DNA of 64,000 nt from Aestuariibius violaceus (GCF_040779325.2 NZ_JBFONT020000002.1:886225-950224), one strand, 5' to 3'; positions 10,465 through 18,698 are shown, counted from the stretch's first letter. Notes: generated by a model not told the origin, from the sequence alone. Numbers and translations: made by a program.

Positions 10465-10989
10465 TCAGAACGTGTAGGTGAAGAAGGTTCCCACCCGCAC
10501 GCTGCGGAATTCCGTGTCTGCCTGCATCGTGGCGACCCATTCCTCGGGGAAGACCTTGGTCAGGTACTCCTGCGGCACCACATGCACGGCGTTGTGGATT
10601 GTAAAGCTCAGCGCCACGATCAGGACCACCTGGAACAGGAACGACCCGATCCCACCTTGCGCGAAGAGCCAGCGCAACGCGATCAGTACGACGATCGGTG
10701 CGCCCAGGCTCACGCCCAGCGCGATCTCGGGGCTCAACCCGGCCAAAGCCTCGCTGAACGTGTTCACCGACAGATAGAACGTCACGGCAAAGGCAAGCAG
10801 CGCGGCGACGACCGCCATGATGGGCGACGGCTTCACCCGGTCCGACCCGGCAATGGCGCCCTTGCGCCGATGCTTGTGCATCTTGATGCCCGTTTCCGGG
10901 TCGGTCCAGGTCTTGTTGCGGGGATTGTTGATCCGCTTCACGCGGTCGTTGAAAATCTTCTGCTGATCGAGAATGGATCCTGACGACAT
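10465..10989 (-). CDS. Membrane protein of unknown function in the suf cluster
   Basis: 174 residues from the ATG at 10989 (MSSGSILDQ...); the frame is open further upstream, but this start is favoured by what follows. Residues 1-50 are basic and soluble ('RVKRINNPRNKTW...MHKHRRKGA'). Three hydrophobic segments follow: 'IMAVVAALLAFAVTFYLSV', 'IALGVSLGAPIVVLIALRWLF' and 'SFLFQVVLIVALSFTIHNAV'. The C-terminal ~35 residues are soluble. No family recognised. Its place between sufB and sufC links it to the operon only by position. Confidence 0.7.
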   Translation of the reverse strand: MSSGSILDQQKIFNDRVKRINNPRNKTWTDPETGIKMHKHRRKGAIAGSDRVKPSPIMAVVAALLAFAVTFYLSVNTFSEALAGLSPEIALGVSLGAPIVVLIALRWLFAQGGIGSFLFQVVLIVALSFTIHNAVHVVPQEYLTKVFPEEWVATMQADTEFRSVRVGTFFTYTF

Positions 10990-11118
10990 GATAACCACAC
11001 CTCTTGCCTTCCGCTTCTTGACGTAGCGGCGCGCCATGGCGAAAAAGCGGCGCGGCAGCGGCGGCGGCACGGCCCTTTTCGCGCATTTTTGGCGAAGGTG
11101 AGGTCATCGGCAGAGGCA

Positions 11119-11625
11119 TCACAGATCCTCGCCGTCCCAATAATCGGTCTGGCTCTCCCGGCGGCCCACATAGCGCAGATGGGCATCGAAAAAGCTCGTC
11201 CCCGGAGCGATCGCCAGGGCCGCGAATTTGCCGCTATCGGGGTACTCCACCACATCCGGATCGTTGCTGGTCGAGATACCGACATAGCGCAACGGCCCGT
11301 CACCGGTATTGATGATCTGATGCGCCGTCTCGGGCCCGCCCCGCGGCGCAACGCAGACATCGCCCGCCTTGATCACATGCTCTTCGGAACCAAACCGATA
11401 GGTCCCTTCCCCCTCCAGGATCACGAAGATCTCGTCATTGCCCAGATGGTTATGCAGCGGAAAGCCCCGCTTGCCGGGCTGGACCGTGATGAACATCGCC
11501 CCCAGCCCTTTCAGCCCGGCCTCCGACCCGAAAGAGGCAACCTCCGCCCCGAACTTCTCCGACCCCTGCTGCGGCGCCATCGGAAAGGCATCAAGCTCAT
11601 CAAGATGAATAACGGGGATGGCCAT
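11119..11625 (-). CDS. Cupin-domain protein
   Basis: 168 residues. A single cupin barrel with motif 1 'PLHNHLGNDEIFVILEGEG' (metal-binding His, His, Glu) and motif 2 'GDVCVAPRGGPETAHQIINTG'. Such proteins bind a divalent metal and often act as small-molecule dioxygenases, isomerases or sensors; the substrate is not evident. A good ribosome-binding site (AAAGGAGAG) precedes the ATG at 11625, so the longer open frame is not used. It lies within the minus-strand suf cluster directly after a truncated ybjQ copy. Confidence 0.8.
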   Translation of the reverse strand: MAIPVIHLDELDAFPMAPQQGSEKFGAEVASFGSEAGLKGLGAMFITVQPGKRGFPLHNHLGNDEIFVILEGEGTYRFGSEEHVIKAGDVCVAPRGGPETAHQIINTGDGPLRYVGISTSNDPDVVEYPDSGKFAALAIAPGTSFFDAHLRYVGRRESQTDYWDGEDL

Positions 11626-11633
11626 GGTCAGCT

Positions 11634-11723
11634 CTCCTTTGCTCAGGAAATCGTCACAGCGGTCCCGGAGGCCGAGACCATCAGCGTGTTGTTGACGACC
11701 TCGCAATCCAGATCCACGCCGAC
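11634..11723. repeat. 90-bp direct repeat, copy 1 (copy 2 at 12860-12949)
   Basis: By eye, about 79 of 90 bases agree with 12860-12949 in the same orientation. Both contain the 3' end of a ybjQ gene plus its downstream ribosome-binding-site region. The two copies bracket the FkbM methyltransferase gene, so the arrangement is ybjQ - fkbM - remnant of ybjQ. Confidence 0.85.
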
Positions 11724-11819
11724 CAGAGAGTTCTCGTTCGGAAGCTCCTGATCAAAAGTGATATCGCGACCGACAAAGATCGCGCGGCTTTGCTGAGTTG
11801 GGCGTATCGTGCTGATCAT
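11643..11819 (-). pseudogene. Truncated YbjQ-like frame (58 residues)
   Basis: The short frame starts at the ATG at 11819 (MISTIRPTQQ) and ends with 'VGVDLDCEVVNNTLMVSASG', nearly the same as the C-terminus of the full YbjQ protein encoded at 12869-13180. The start also resembles it (MITTTTPT), but about 45 central residues, which normally form the 'ILGANVFRD...GGRSGAYEK' part, are missing. It is therefore an internally deleted duplicate, too short to form the YbjQ pentamer-type fold, although the frame remains open. Confidence 0.75.
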
Positions 11820-11880
11820 CTGTCTTTCCTACTCGCTGGCAAGCGTGACCAAGTCTGAAACGTGATATGGACCAAAACCA

Positions 11881-12816
11881 TCATTCATCACTCCGCGCCG
11901 CGACAGGATCCGCCAGCACCTCAGGCGGCAGCATGTCAACGTAGGTCGATGGGAGCTTTCTGGTCACTTCCCCACGCGCGACCAGGATGTCGAGGCACAT
12001 AAGCACCAGATCGGGGCTTTCAAAAACGCTGTCCGCGCAAAGCGCCAGATGTTTGATCTGATCCGATGTCAGGTCCTCGGGCTCTTCCATGTTTCGGATC
12101 CAAACAGCATCTCCGTCGATCGACTGGCTCGCGGCGCGCCGGCGATGCAGTCGCTTTGATTGACTTGACGGCAGCAGTGCTGGTTTCTGGAAAAGGATCT
12201 TGTGAAGAACGAAGCCCTGTCTTTCCATCTCTTGATCGATATCGCGCATCAGGGGCTGCCCATCATAAATGCGATAGAAGGCGACTTCAGGCATGATGGC
12301 CACGGCTTTCGAAAGCTTCTGCCTGCCGCCCTCGAGGATTGCCAGTTCGGCACCCTGGGCATCCATCTTCAGGAAATCGATCGGCGGAACATCTTCGAGG
12401 CGATCAAGCTGATGAAGATCCATCTCGATCTCGTCCACTCTGCGCCTGATCCAGTGCATCTTGCCCATGAACCTCGCGGCTGCGGGCCGGAACGGAAAAA
12501 GTGACGAGAGGGAATTGATCTGGTGCGCCCGGAAGACATAACGCCCTTCCGGGCCAATGGCATATGGTAGATATGTGCGATCCCCGTTTGCAGCCTCTTT
12601 CTGAAGAGCCTCAAACGCAGCCGGATCAGGCTCGAATCCAACCAGTCGTCCAGCACCGACCCTAAGCAGGTTTTCATAGCTGGGAGTATTGATCGGATTG
12701 GCTCCGACATCGACCACAGCCATAGGACGAGGCAGGTTCAGTGCACGTGCAAGCTGCCGCAAACGTCTGCGTTTCGGCACTCGCGCCGGCGGGGTTTCCA
12801 CGTTGAGGTTAGACAT
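11881..12816 (-). CDS. FkbM family methyltransferase
   Basis: 311 residues. A Rossmann-type SAM-dependent methyltransferase of the FkbM family: 'AVVDVGANPIN' near residue 35 is the SAM-binding loop, 'GFEPDPAAFEAL' the acidic second-strand motif, and 'IDFLKMDAQGAELAILEGG' the family's hallmark near residue 150. These enzymes usually O-methylate sugars or glycans, and they are typical of polysaccharide or rhamnolipid-type clusters rather than of Fe-S operons. Here it lies between two copies of a ybjQ 3' end inside the suf cluster, which suggests it was inserted. The last ~80 residues are not part of the methyltransferase fold. Confidence 0.85.
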   Translation of the reverse strand: MSNLNVETPPARVPKRRRLRQLARALNLPRPMAVVDVGANPINTPSYENLLRVGAGRLVGFEPDPAAFEALQKEAANGDRTYLPYAIGPEGRYVFRAHQINSLSSLFPFRPAAARFMGKMHWIRRRVDEIEMDLHQLDRLEDVPPIDFLKMDAQGAELAILEGGRQKLSKAVAIMPEVAFYRIYDGQPLMRDIDQEMERQGFVLHKILFQKPALLPSSQSKRLHRRRAASQSIDGDAVWIRNMEEPEDLTSDQIKHLALCADSVFESPDLVLMCLDILVARGEVTRKLPSTYVDMLPPEVLADPVAARSDE

Positions 12817-12859
12817 CAGGGCTTCAACATGACAGGTGACCGGGAGACCACGCGCTCCC

Positions 12860-12949
12860 CTCCTTTGCTCATGTAACGGTGACAGCGGTCCCGGAGGCCG
12901 AGACCATCAGCATATTATTGACCACCTCGTAATCCAGATCGACGCCGAC
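12860..12949. repeat. 90-bp direct repeat, copy 2 (copy 1 at 11634-11723)
   Basis: This is the intact-gene copy: it covers the last ~27 codons of the full ybjQ and the bases just after it. Divergence from copy 1 is spread along the repeat, including a changed stop-codon region, so the duplication is not very recent. Confidence 0.85.
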
Positions 12950-13180
12950 GACAGCGTTGGCCCCTGCCGCCACAGCCCGCTCCTCCAGCTCGCGCAGAGC
13001 GGTCTCCCGCGCCTCCTGCAACGATTTCTCGTAGGCGCCCGACCGTCCGCCGACGATATCGGTGATCTGCGCGAAGACGTCCCGGAACACATTCGCCCCA
13101 AGGATCGCCTCACCCACGACAATCCCGTGGTAGCGGGAGATCGTACGGCCTTCGATGGTCGGCGTAGTTGTGGTGATCAT
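12869..13180 (-). CDS. YbjQ-family (UPF0145) protein
   Basis: 103 residues. It matches the YbjQ/UPF0145 family, sometimes called 'heavy-metal-binding', by 'GIVVGEAILGANVFRD', 'GGRSGAYEKSLQEAR', 'GANAVVGVDLDYE' and 'MLMVSASGTAV', over the usual family length. Molecular role unproven. The ATG at 13180 overlaps the stop of the preceding hypothetical gene (ATGA), which settles the start against the longer GTG frame. Confidence 0.88.
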   Translation of the reverse strand: MITTTTPTIEGRTISRYHGIVVGEAILGANVFRDVFAQITDIVGGRSGAYEKSLQEARETALRELEERAVAAGANAVVGVDLDYEVVNNMLMVSASGTAVTVT

Positions 13181-13593
13181 TCGAACGCTCCCTTCCGCTC
13201 CATCTCTTCGACGCACTCGGACGTGACGAGCCTGCGAGCGATGTCCCCGAACCTAAGCACTTTAAGAAGCCCCTCACGGTTTCCACTCTCAAACTCTGCC
13301 GCTACGACCGCAGCTTGCTCATCCGTCAAACTGTACTTTCGCTTCAACCAGTTTGTCGCTCCGTAGCCGTCGTCAGATCGAGCGCGTCGCACGCTCCACT
13401 GTTCGTAAGCGAACCTGATGTTGAATTGCTCGGACGCAATCCACATGCCCTTTGCGGCACGACGCGAGTATCCGAAATACCGTTCGAGTCCGGTATACTT
13501 ACGAATACCTGCTTCATTGAGCCGCTCAGTATAATCTCGTGCAGTCTCGCCATCGAGGGGAACGAGGGATTGGTCGTTGGCCTCGTCAGCCAA
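13177..13593 (-). CDS. Hypothetical protein between sufB and ybjQ
   Basis: 138 residues, no recognised family. The frame has no ATG before the conserved-looking part; the likely start is TTG at 13593, preceded by GGAGGGGAGCG and overlapping the sufB stop. The sequence is soluble, rich in Arg, Glu and Tyr, with 'LDGETARDYTERLNEAG' and 'LERYFGYSRRAAKGMWIASEQFNIRF' as distinctive stretches. The stop overlaps the ybjQ start. Tight coupling on both sides supports a real gene in the suf transcript. Confidence 0.6.
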   Translation of the reverse strand: MADEANDQSLVPLDGETARDYTERLNEAGIRKYTGLERYFGYSRRAAKGMWIASEQFNIRFAYEQWSVRRARSDDGYGATNWLKRKYSLTDEQAAVVAAEFESGNREGLLKVLRFGDIARRLVTSECVEEMERKGAFE

Positions 13594-15103
13594 CGCTCCC
13601 CTCCAGCGAGATCGCGACAAGCTGCTGCGCCTCCATGGCGAATTCCATCGGCAGCGCCTGAAGCACTTCCTTGCAGAACCCGTTGACCACAAGCGCCACC
13701 GCCTCTTCCTCGTCCATGCCGCGGCTCCGGCAATAGAAGAGCTGGTCGTCATCCACCTTCGACGTCGTCGCCTCGTGCTCCACCCGGCTCGAGTTGTTCT
13801 TCACCTCGATATACGGAACCGTATGCGCCCCGCACTTGTCGCCGATCAGCAGGCTGTCGCACTGGGTGTAGTTCCGCGAGTTCTTCGCCTTCGGGTGCAT
13901 GGAAACAAGCCCGCGATAGGTGTTCTGCGCCTTGCCCGCGCTGATCCCCTTCGAGACGATGCGGCTCTTCGTGTTCTTGCCCAGATGCACCATCTTCGTG
14001 CCGGTATCGGCCTGCTGCATGTTGTTGGTGATCGCGATCGAATAGAACTCGCCCTGGCTGTCGTCGCCCCGCAGGATGCAGGACGGGTACTTCCAGGTCA
14101 CGGCCGAGCCGGTCTCGACCTGGGTCCACATCACCTTCGACCGGTCGCCCCGGCAATCGGCGCGCTTGGTGACGAAATTGTAGATGCCGCCCTTGCCGTC
14201 CTCGTCGCCGGGATACCAGTTCTGGACGGTCGAATACTTGATCTCCGCATCGTCGAGCGCCACCAGCTCCACGCAGGCCGCATGCAGCTGCGCTGTGTCG
14301 CGTTGCGGCGCGGTGCAGCCCTCCAGATAGGACACATAGGAGCCCTTGTCGGCGATGATCAGCGTCCGCTCGAACTGGCCGGTATTCTCCGCATTGATCC
14401 GGAAATAGGTGCTCAGCTCCATCGGGCAGCGTACGCCCTCGGGCACGTAGACGAACGACCCGTCCGAGAACACGGCCGCGTTCAGCGTCGCATAATAATT
14501 GTCCGATTGCGGAATGACCGAGCCGAGGTATTTCTTCACCAGCTCGGGATGCTCCTGGATCGCCTCCGAGATCGAGCAGAAGATGACGCCCGCCTTCTTC
14601 AGCTCTGCCTGGAACGTTGTCCCGACCGACACCGAATCGAACACCGCATCGACGGCCACCTTCCGGCCCAACGCCTCCTCCGCGCCCTCGACACCGGCCA
14701 GAAGCGCCTGCTCCTTCAGCGGGATCCCCAGCTTCTCGTAGGTCGCCAGAAGCTTCGGATCGACGTCATCGAGCGATTTCGGCTTGGTCTCGAACGACTT
14801 CGGCCGCGCATAGTAATACTGGTCCTGAAAATCGATCTCGGGGTAATCGACCATCGCCCATTCGGGCTCTTCCATCTGAAGCCACCGCCGATACGCCTCG
14901 AGCCGCCACTCCAGCATCCATTCCGGCTCGCCGTTCTTCTCGGAGATCAGCCGCACGATATCTTCAGAGAGGCCCTTGGGCGCGAACTCCATCTCGATAT
15001 CGGTGTCCCAGCCATGCTTGTAGGTGCCCGAAAGCTTGGCGACCGCATCCACGGTCTCCTGATCGACTCCGTCCTTGACGTCCAGCTGGTCCATCGCGTT
15101 CAT
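13586..15103 (-). CDS. sufB: Fe-S cluster assembly protein SufB
   Basis: 505 residues. Scaffold subunit on which the cluster is built, with SufC and SufD. It shows the typical SufB blocks 'VYVPEGVRCPMELSTYFRINAENTGQFERTLIIAD', 'YLEGCTAP', 'WKYPSCILRGDDSQGEFYSIA' and the C-terminal 'QLFYCRSRGMDEEEAVALVVNGFC'. Start at ATG 15103 after GGAGG; a second ATG follows at 15094. It begins 16 nt after the stop of the upstream cysteine desulfurase. Confidence 0.96.
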   Translation of the reverse strand: MNAMDQLDVKDGVDQETVDAVAKLSGTYKHGWDTDIEMEFAPKGLSEDIVRLISEKNGEPEWMLEWRLEAYRRWLQMEEPEWAMVDYPEIDFQDQYYYARPKSFETKPKSLDDVDPKLLATYEKLGIPLKEQALLAGVEGAEEALGRKVAVDAVFDSVSVGTTFQAELKKAGVIFCSISEAIQEHPELVKKYLGSVIPQSDNYYATLNAAVFSDGSFVYVPEGVRCPMELSTYFRINAENTGQFERTLIIADKGSYVSYLEGCTAPQRDTAQLHAACVELVALDDAEIKYSTVQNWYPGDEDGKGGIYNFVTKRADCRGDRSKVMWTQVETGSAVTWKYPSCILRGDDSQGEFYSIAITNNMQQADTGTKMVHLGKNTKSRIVSKGISAGKAQNTYRGLVSMHPKAKNSRNYTQCDSLLIGDKCGAHTVPYIEVKNNSSRVEHEATTSKVDDDQLFYCRSRGMDEEEAVALVVNGFCKEVLQALPMEFAMEAQQLVAISLEGSVG

Positions 15104-15119
15104 GCCGCCTTCCTCCATC

Positions 15120-16316
15120 TCAGGCCGCCCGGGCCCGGTGTTTTTCACAGGCTGCCGTCCACACATCCGCGAACCGCAGCACCTCGTCTTCCGTCGTTGT
15201 GGGCCCCAGCGACACGCGCACCGCGCTTGCCGCCTCCGCCTCGCTATACCCCATCGCGCTGAGCACCCGGCTCGCCCGCACCTTTCCGCTTGAACAGGCC
15301 GAGCCTGCGCTGATCGCGAACCCGGCCAGATCCATCGCCATCACCTGCGTCTCGCCCTTCCACCCGGGCGCGATCATGCACGACGTGTTCGGCAACCGCT
15401 CAACATCTTTCCCGACAAAAATAGTCTCTGGCGCGCGCGCCTCAATGGTCTTTTCTAGAATATTTCTAAATTCGGCAACCCGATCCCAGACGCCCGCCTC
15501 AAGATCTCGTGCTGCCGCCTCCGCCGCAGCCCCAAATCCAGCGATCCCGATGACGTTCTCCGTCCCCGACCGCCGCCCCATCTCCTGCCCGCCGCCTTTC
15601 AGCTGCGCGGCGACATCCAGACCACGCTTGACGATCAACGCACCGACGCCTTTCGGACCGCCGAACTTGTGGGCCGAGACCAGCGCCATATCGGCACGGC
15701 TCCGATCGAACCGCCACGCTATCTTGCCGATCGCCTGTACGGCATCCGAAACAAGCAACGGTCGCGGAATTGTCCTATCAAGCGCAGCGGCAAACTTGTC
15801 GACCGGCTGCAGAACGCCGGTTTCACTGTTCGCGGCCTGGACAGCGACGATAACCCGGGCGTGTTCGGCCAGCGTCAGATTGGCGACCTGCTTCCAATTG
15901 ATCCGCCCGTTTTTCCAGGGCTTCAGCGTCAACCAGCGCCCCCGCCAAGCTGCCACGCAATCGTGCTCGATCTCGCTCGAGATCACGGTTTGCGGCACAT
16001 TGGCCAGCGTTGACACATGCCACGGGCGACCATCGGCATCCGGGGCATCCTTTTCCGGATCAACGTCCCGGTGTCCTGCCAAGGCAAGCGCCGCCGCCTC
16101 CGTCGCGCTTGACACAAAGATCACGTCATCGTCTTCCGCACCCACAAGCCGCGCCACCTGCGCCCGCGCCCGCTCGACGATCGCCTTCGCCGCCCGCCCT
16201 TCCGAATGGACCGAAGACGGATTGCCCACGACATCCATCGCCGCGATCATCGCCTCCCGCACCTCCGCCCGCAAAGGCGCCGTCGCATTCCAGTCGAGAT
16301 AGACCCGCTCTCTCAC
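15120..16316 (-). CDS. Cysteine desulfurase, NifS/IscS type
   Basis: 398 residues. PLP enzyme of group I: it has 'YLDWNATAP' at the start, the PLP lysine in SAHKFGGPKG (Lys217) and the catalytic cysteine in GSACSSGK (Cys341) on the longer flexible loop typical of NifS/IscS. The operon thus encodes two desulfurases of different groups, this one near iscR and SufS at the far end. Both could feed SufBCD, or this one could serve other sulfur acceptors; the sequence does not decide. Confidence 0.92.
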   Translation of the reverse strand: MRERVYLDWNATAPLRAEVREAMIAAMDVVGNPSSVHSEGRAAKAIVERARAQVARLVGAEDDDVIFVSSATEAAALALAGHRDVDPEKDAPDADGRPWHVSTLANVPQTVISSEIEHDCVAAWRGRWLTLKPWKNGRINWKQVANLTLAEHARVIVAVQAANSETGVLQPVDKFAAALDRTIPRPLLVSDAVQAIGKIAWRFDRSRADMALVSAHKFGGPKGVGALIVKRGLDVAAQLKGGGQEMGRRSGTENVIGIAGFGAAAEAAARDLEAGVWDRVAEFRNILEKTIEARAPETIFVGKDVERLPNTSCMIAPGWKGETQVMAMDLAGFAISAGSACSSGKVRASRVLSAMGYSEAEAASAVRVSLGPTTTEDEVLRFADVWTAACEKHRARAA

Positions 16317-16355
16317 GCGGCCCTCTCCTCTTTGCCTTCCAAATATCCCGGGGGT

Positions 16356-16374
16356 TTGGGGGCAGCGCCCCCAA
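16356..16374. terminator. GC hairpin between iscR and the desulfurase gene
   Basis: TTGGGGGC (16356-16363) pairs with GCCCCCAA (16367-16374) across a 3-nt loop, a perfect 8-bp stem. There is no U-run on either strand. It sits in the 129-bp gap after iscR, where it could attenuate read-through or protect the iscR message from degradation. Confidence 0.45.
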
Positions 16375-16445
16375 GGCCTGCGCGGCCCGAGCGCAAAGGC
16401 ATCGCGCGCGGCGCAGCCGCACCGATAAGCTCAGCCCCGGCAGGC

Positions 16446-16904
16446 TCAGTCATCCACCACCTCCAGCAGCGCCGGCACAGCCGGGCACGGCATCAGGTCG
16501 TTGGCCACCACATCCGACAACCGCGTCTGGTGCAGGAACACGTAGACATGGGCCGACAGCCCCTCCCACAACCGGTTCGTCAGGGACTGCGCCTTCGACC
16601 CGGAGAGCCCGCCAGAGGCGCCCGCCCCCTTGTGCATCGCGCTCACCGTCTCGTCGACGGCGGACAGGATATCGACCACCCGGATCTCAGACGTGGGCCG
16701 CGCCAGCCGGTAGCCGCCCCCCGGGCCCCGCACGCTCTCAACCAGCCCCGCCTTGCGCAGCTTCACGAAAAGCTGCTCCAGATAGGGCAGCGAAATGTCC
16801 TGCCGCTTGGAAATCTCGCCCAGCGACACCAGTGCCTCCCCCGGCTGGATCGCCAGATCCGCCAGCGCGACCATCGCGTATCGTCCCTTCGTGCTGAGCT
16901 TCAT
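16446..16904 (-). CDS. iscR: Rrf2-family Fe-S regulator IscR, single-cysteine type
   Basis: 152 residues. The winged HTH of the Rrf2 family is clear ('MKLSTKGRYAMVALADLA', 'ISKRQDISLPYLEQLFVKLRKAGLV', 'RGPGGGYRLAR'). IscR of enterobacteria holds its [2Fe-2S] cluster with three cysteines and a histidine near residues 92-107. This protein has only one cysteine (Cys140, in MPCPAV), and the loop where the three should lie is 'HKGAGASGGLSG'. A single-cysteine IscR that still binds a cluster is known from Rhodobacter sphaeroides. It heads the suf cluster and probably represses it when clusters are plentiful. Start ATG 16904. Confidence 0.9.
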   Translation of the reverse strand: MKLSTKGRYAMVALADLAIQPGEALVSLGEISKRQDISLPYLEQLFVKLRKAGLVESVRGPGGGYRLARPTSEIRVVDILSAVDETVSAMHKGAGASGGLSGSKAQSLTNRLWEGLSAHVYVFLHQTRLSDVVANDLMPCPAVPALLEVVDD

Positions 16905-16992
16905 CGTACGCGCCCCCAAAAAATGCCGCATATTGACGCCGCACCGCCCCCCCATTAACTGCCATGCAGCCCGTGGGAGACGCCGCCTCTTC

Positions 16993-17007
16993 TTAGAACC
17001 GTTCTAA
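16993..17007. promoter_or_regulatory. Perfect 15-bp palindrome, candidate IscR operator
   Basis: TTAGAAC C GTTCTAA: two 7-bp perfect half sites about one central base. It lies between iscR (start 16904) and the divergent hydrolase gene (start 17067), 89 and 59 bp from the two start codons. The position suits control of both promoters. That IscR binds it is inference from position. Confidence 0.65.
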
Positions 17008-17066
17008 AGAACCTGAGCGAAGCCGTCAACAATCCCCACCCGGATACGTAGTCGCGAAGGACGCTT

Positions 17067-17720
17067 ATGCCCGAAGTCATCTTCCCCGGCCCCGAGGGCC
17101 GCCTCGAAGGCCGCTACCACCCTCAGAAAGCCAACGACGCCCCGATCGCGATCATCCTGCATCCGCACCCGCAATTCGGCGGCACGATGAACAACCGCGT
17201 CGTCTACAACCTGCATTATGCGTTCTACAACATGGGCTTCACCGTCCTGCGCTTCAATTTCCGCGGCGTCGGCCGGTCCCAGGGCGAATACGACCAGGGC
17301 GTGGGCGAACTCTCTGACGCCGCCTCCGCCCTCGACTACCTGCAATCCATGAACGCGAACTCCAAGCATTGCTGGGTCGCGGGCTTCTCCTTCGGTGCGT
17401 GGATCGGGATGCAGCTTCTGATGCGCCGGCCCGAGATCACGGGCTTCATCTCGGTCTCGCCGCCCGCCAACATGTACGACTTCTCGTTCCTCGCCCCCTG
17501 CCCGTCCTCGGGCCTGATCCTCTCGGGCACCGCCGACCGCGTCGCGCCGCCCCAGGATACCCACAATCTCGTCAACAAACTGCACGAGCAGAAGGGCATC
17601 ACCATCACCCATACCGAGATCGAAGGCGCCGGGCACTTCTTCGAAGACCCCTATATGGAGCCGATGATCGACACGGTGACGGAATACGTTCAGCGGCGCC
17701 TGACCGAAAACACGCGCTGA
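17067..17720 (+). CDS. Alpha/beta hydrolase
   Basis: 217 residues. It belongs to the short serine hydrolases with 'LHPHPQFGGTMNNRVVYNL' near the start. The nucleophile elbow is GFSFGA (Ser108), with a likely catalytic Asp157 in GTADRVAPP and His190 in GAGHFF. No signal peptide, so cytoplasmic. Substrate unknown. It diverges from iscR across the 15-bp palindrome and is followed after 24 bp by a GNAT gene, so the two may form one operon. Confidence 0.85.
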   Translation: MPEVIFPGPEGRLEGRYHPQKANDAPIAIILHPHPQFGGTMNNRVVYNLHYAFYNMGFTVLRFNFRGVGRSQGEYDQGVGELSDAASALDYLQSMNANSKHCWVAGFSFGAWIGMQLLMRRPEITGFISVSPPANMYDFSFLAPCPSSGLILSGTADRVAPPQDTHNLVNKLHEQKGITITHTEIEGAGHFFEDPYMEPMIDTVTEYVQRRLTENTR

Positions 17721-17744
17721 ACCGGCAACGAGTGATGTAGGACG

Positions 17745-18698
17745 ATGGGTGTTCTTGATGACATAGCCGACGATCTCGCGATGCGCGCCCTGCGCGCCGC
17801 GGACAAGACCGGAAATGAAGAGCTTGTCGATCAGCTGGTCGCGGTCCTCGGCGCCTCGTCCCAGACGCTCGAAGAGGCCTACAAGACCTCCGTCCGTGTC
17901 CGCCGGGCCGAGCTGCTCGCGCGCGAGATGCTGGGCGAGCCACGCGTCAACCTCGACACCCGCGGCCAGGTCACCGTCGCCATGGCCCCCGGCGCCGTCC
18001 CCGCTGCACCCGCAGCCCCTGCCGTGGCCGCCGCCGCCGAAGCGCTCCCCCCGCTCGAGGTTCCGCCCGCCCCGGCGGCCCAGGCGGCCCCGGACCTGCC
18101 GCCCGCGGATATCGAGCTCTGGCCCGACGAGGTCACCCTCGAAGGCGACCTCGTCAAACTCGTCCCCCTCGAGCTCTCCCATGCCGAAGGCCTCGCCGAA
18201 GCCGTGCAGGACGGCGCCATCCACCAGCTCGAACTGACGACCGTCGCCGCCCCCGGCGAGATGGAGGACGAGATCCGCCGCCGCCTCTCCCTCCGCGCGC
18301 GCGGCACGATGCTGCCCTTCGCCACGCTCACGCCCGAGGACAAGCCGGTCGGCATGACGACCTACATGAACATCGACGCCGAGAACCGCCGCGTCGAAAT
18401 CGGCTCCACCTGGCTCGCCAAATCCGCCCAGCGCACGGGCATCAACACCGAAGCCAAGAAGCTGATGCTCGAACACGCCTTCGAAACGCTGGAGTGCATC
18501 GCCGTCGAATTCCGCACCCACCGCGACAACCGCCAGAGCCGCACCGCCATAGAACGCCTCGGCGCCCGCCTCGACGGCATCCTGCGGGCGCATATGAGAA
18601 TGCCTGACGGCTCGCTCCGCGATTCCGCCGTCTACTCCATCACCGCCGAGGAATGGCCCGCCGTCCAGGGCCAGCTGCGCAGCCTGCTCAACCGGTAA
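17745..18698 (+). CDS. GNAT acetyltransferase with extra N-terminal helical domain
   Basis: 317 residues in three parts. Residues 1-75 are predicted mostly helical ('LDDIADDLAMRALRAADKTGNEELVDQLVAVLGASS'). Residues ~85-125 are an Ala/Pro-rich linker. Residues ~135-317 are a RimJ/RimL-type N-acetyltransferase ('LVPLELSHAEGLAEAV', 'IGSTWLAKSAQRTGINTEAKKLMLEHAFE', 'VEFRTHRDNRQSRTAIERLGARLDGILRAH'), where the 'QRTGIN' loop corresponds to the acetyl-CoA-binding site. The acetylated substrate is unknown. The N-terminal part is an unusual addition to this family and may target it. Confidence 0.82.
   Translation: MGVLDDIADDLAMRALRAADKTGNEELVDQLVAVLGASSQTLEEAYKTSVRVRRAELLAREMLGEPRVNLDTRGQVTVAMAPGAVPAAPAAPAVAAAAEALPPLEVPPAPAAQAAPDLPPADIELWPDEVTLEGDLVKLVPLELSHAEGLAEAVQDGAIHQLELTTVAAPGEMEDEIRRRLSLRARGTMLPFATLTPEDKPVGMTTYMNIDAENRRVEIGSTWLAKSAQRTGINTEAKKLMLEHAFETLECIAVEFRTHRDNRQSRTAIERLGARLDGILRAHMRMPDGSLRDSAVYSITAEEWPAVQGQLRSLLNR

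Noticed and set aside
13577..15262. 561-codon plus-strand frame opposite sufB
   Set aside because: Shadow of sufB; the minus strand encodes unmistakable SufB motifs.
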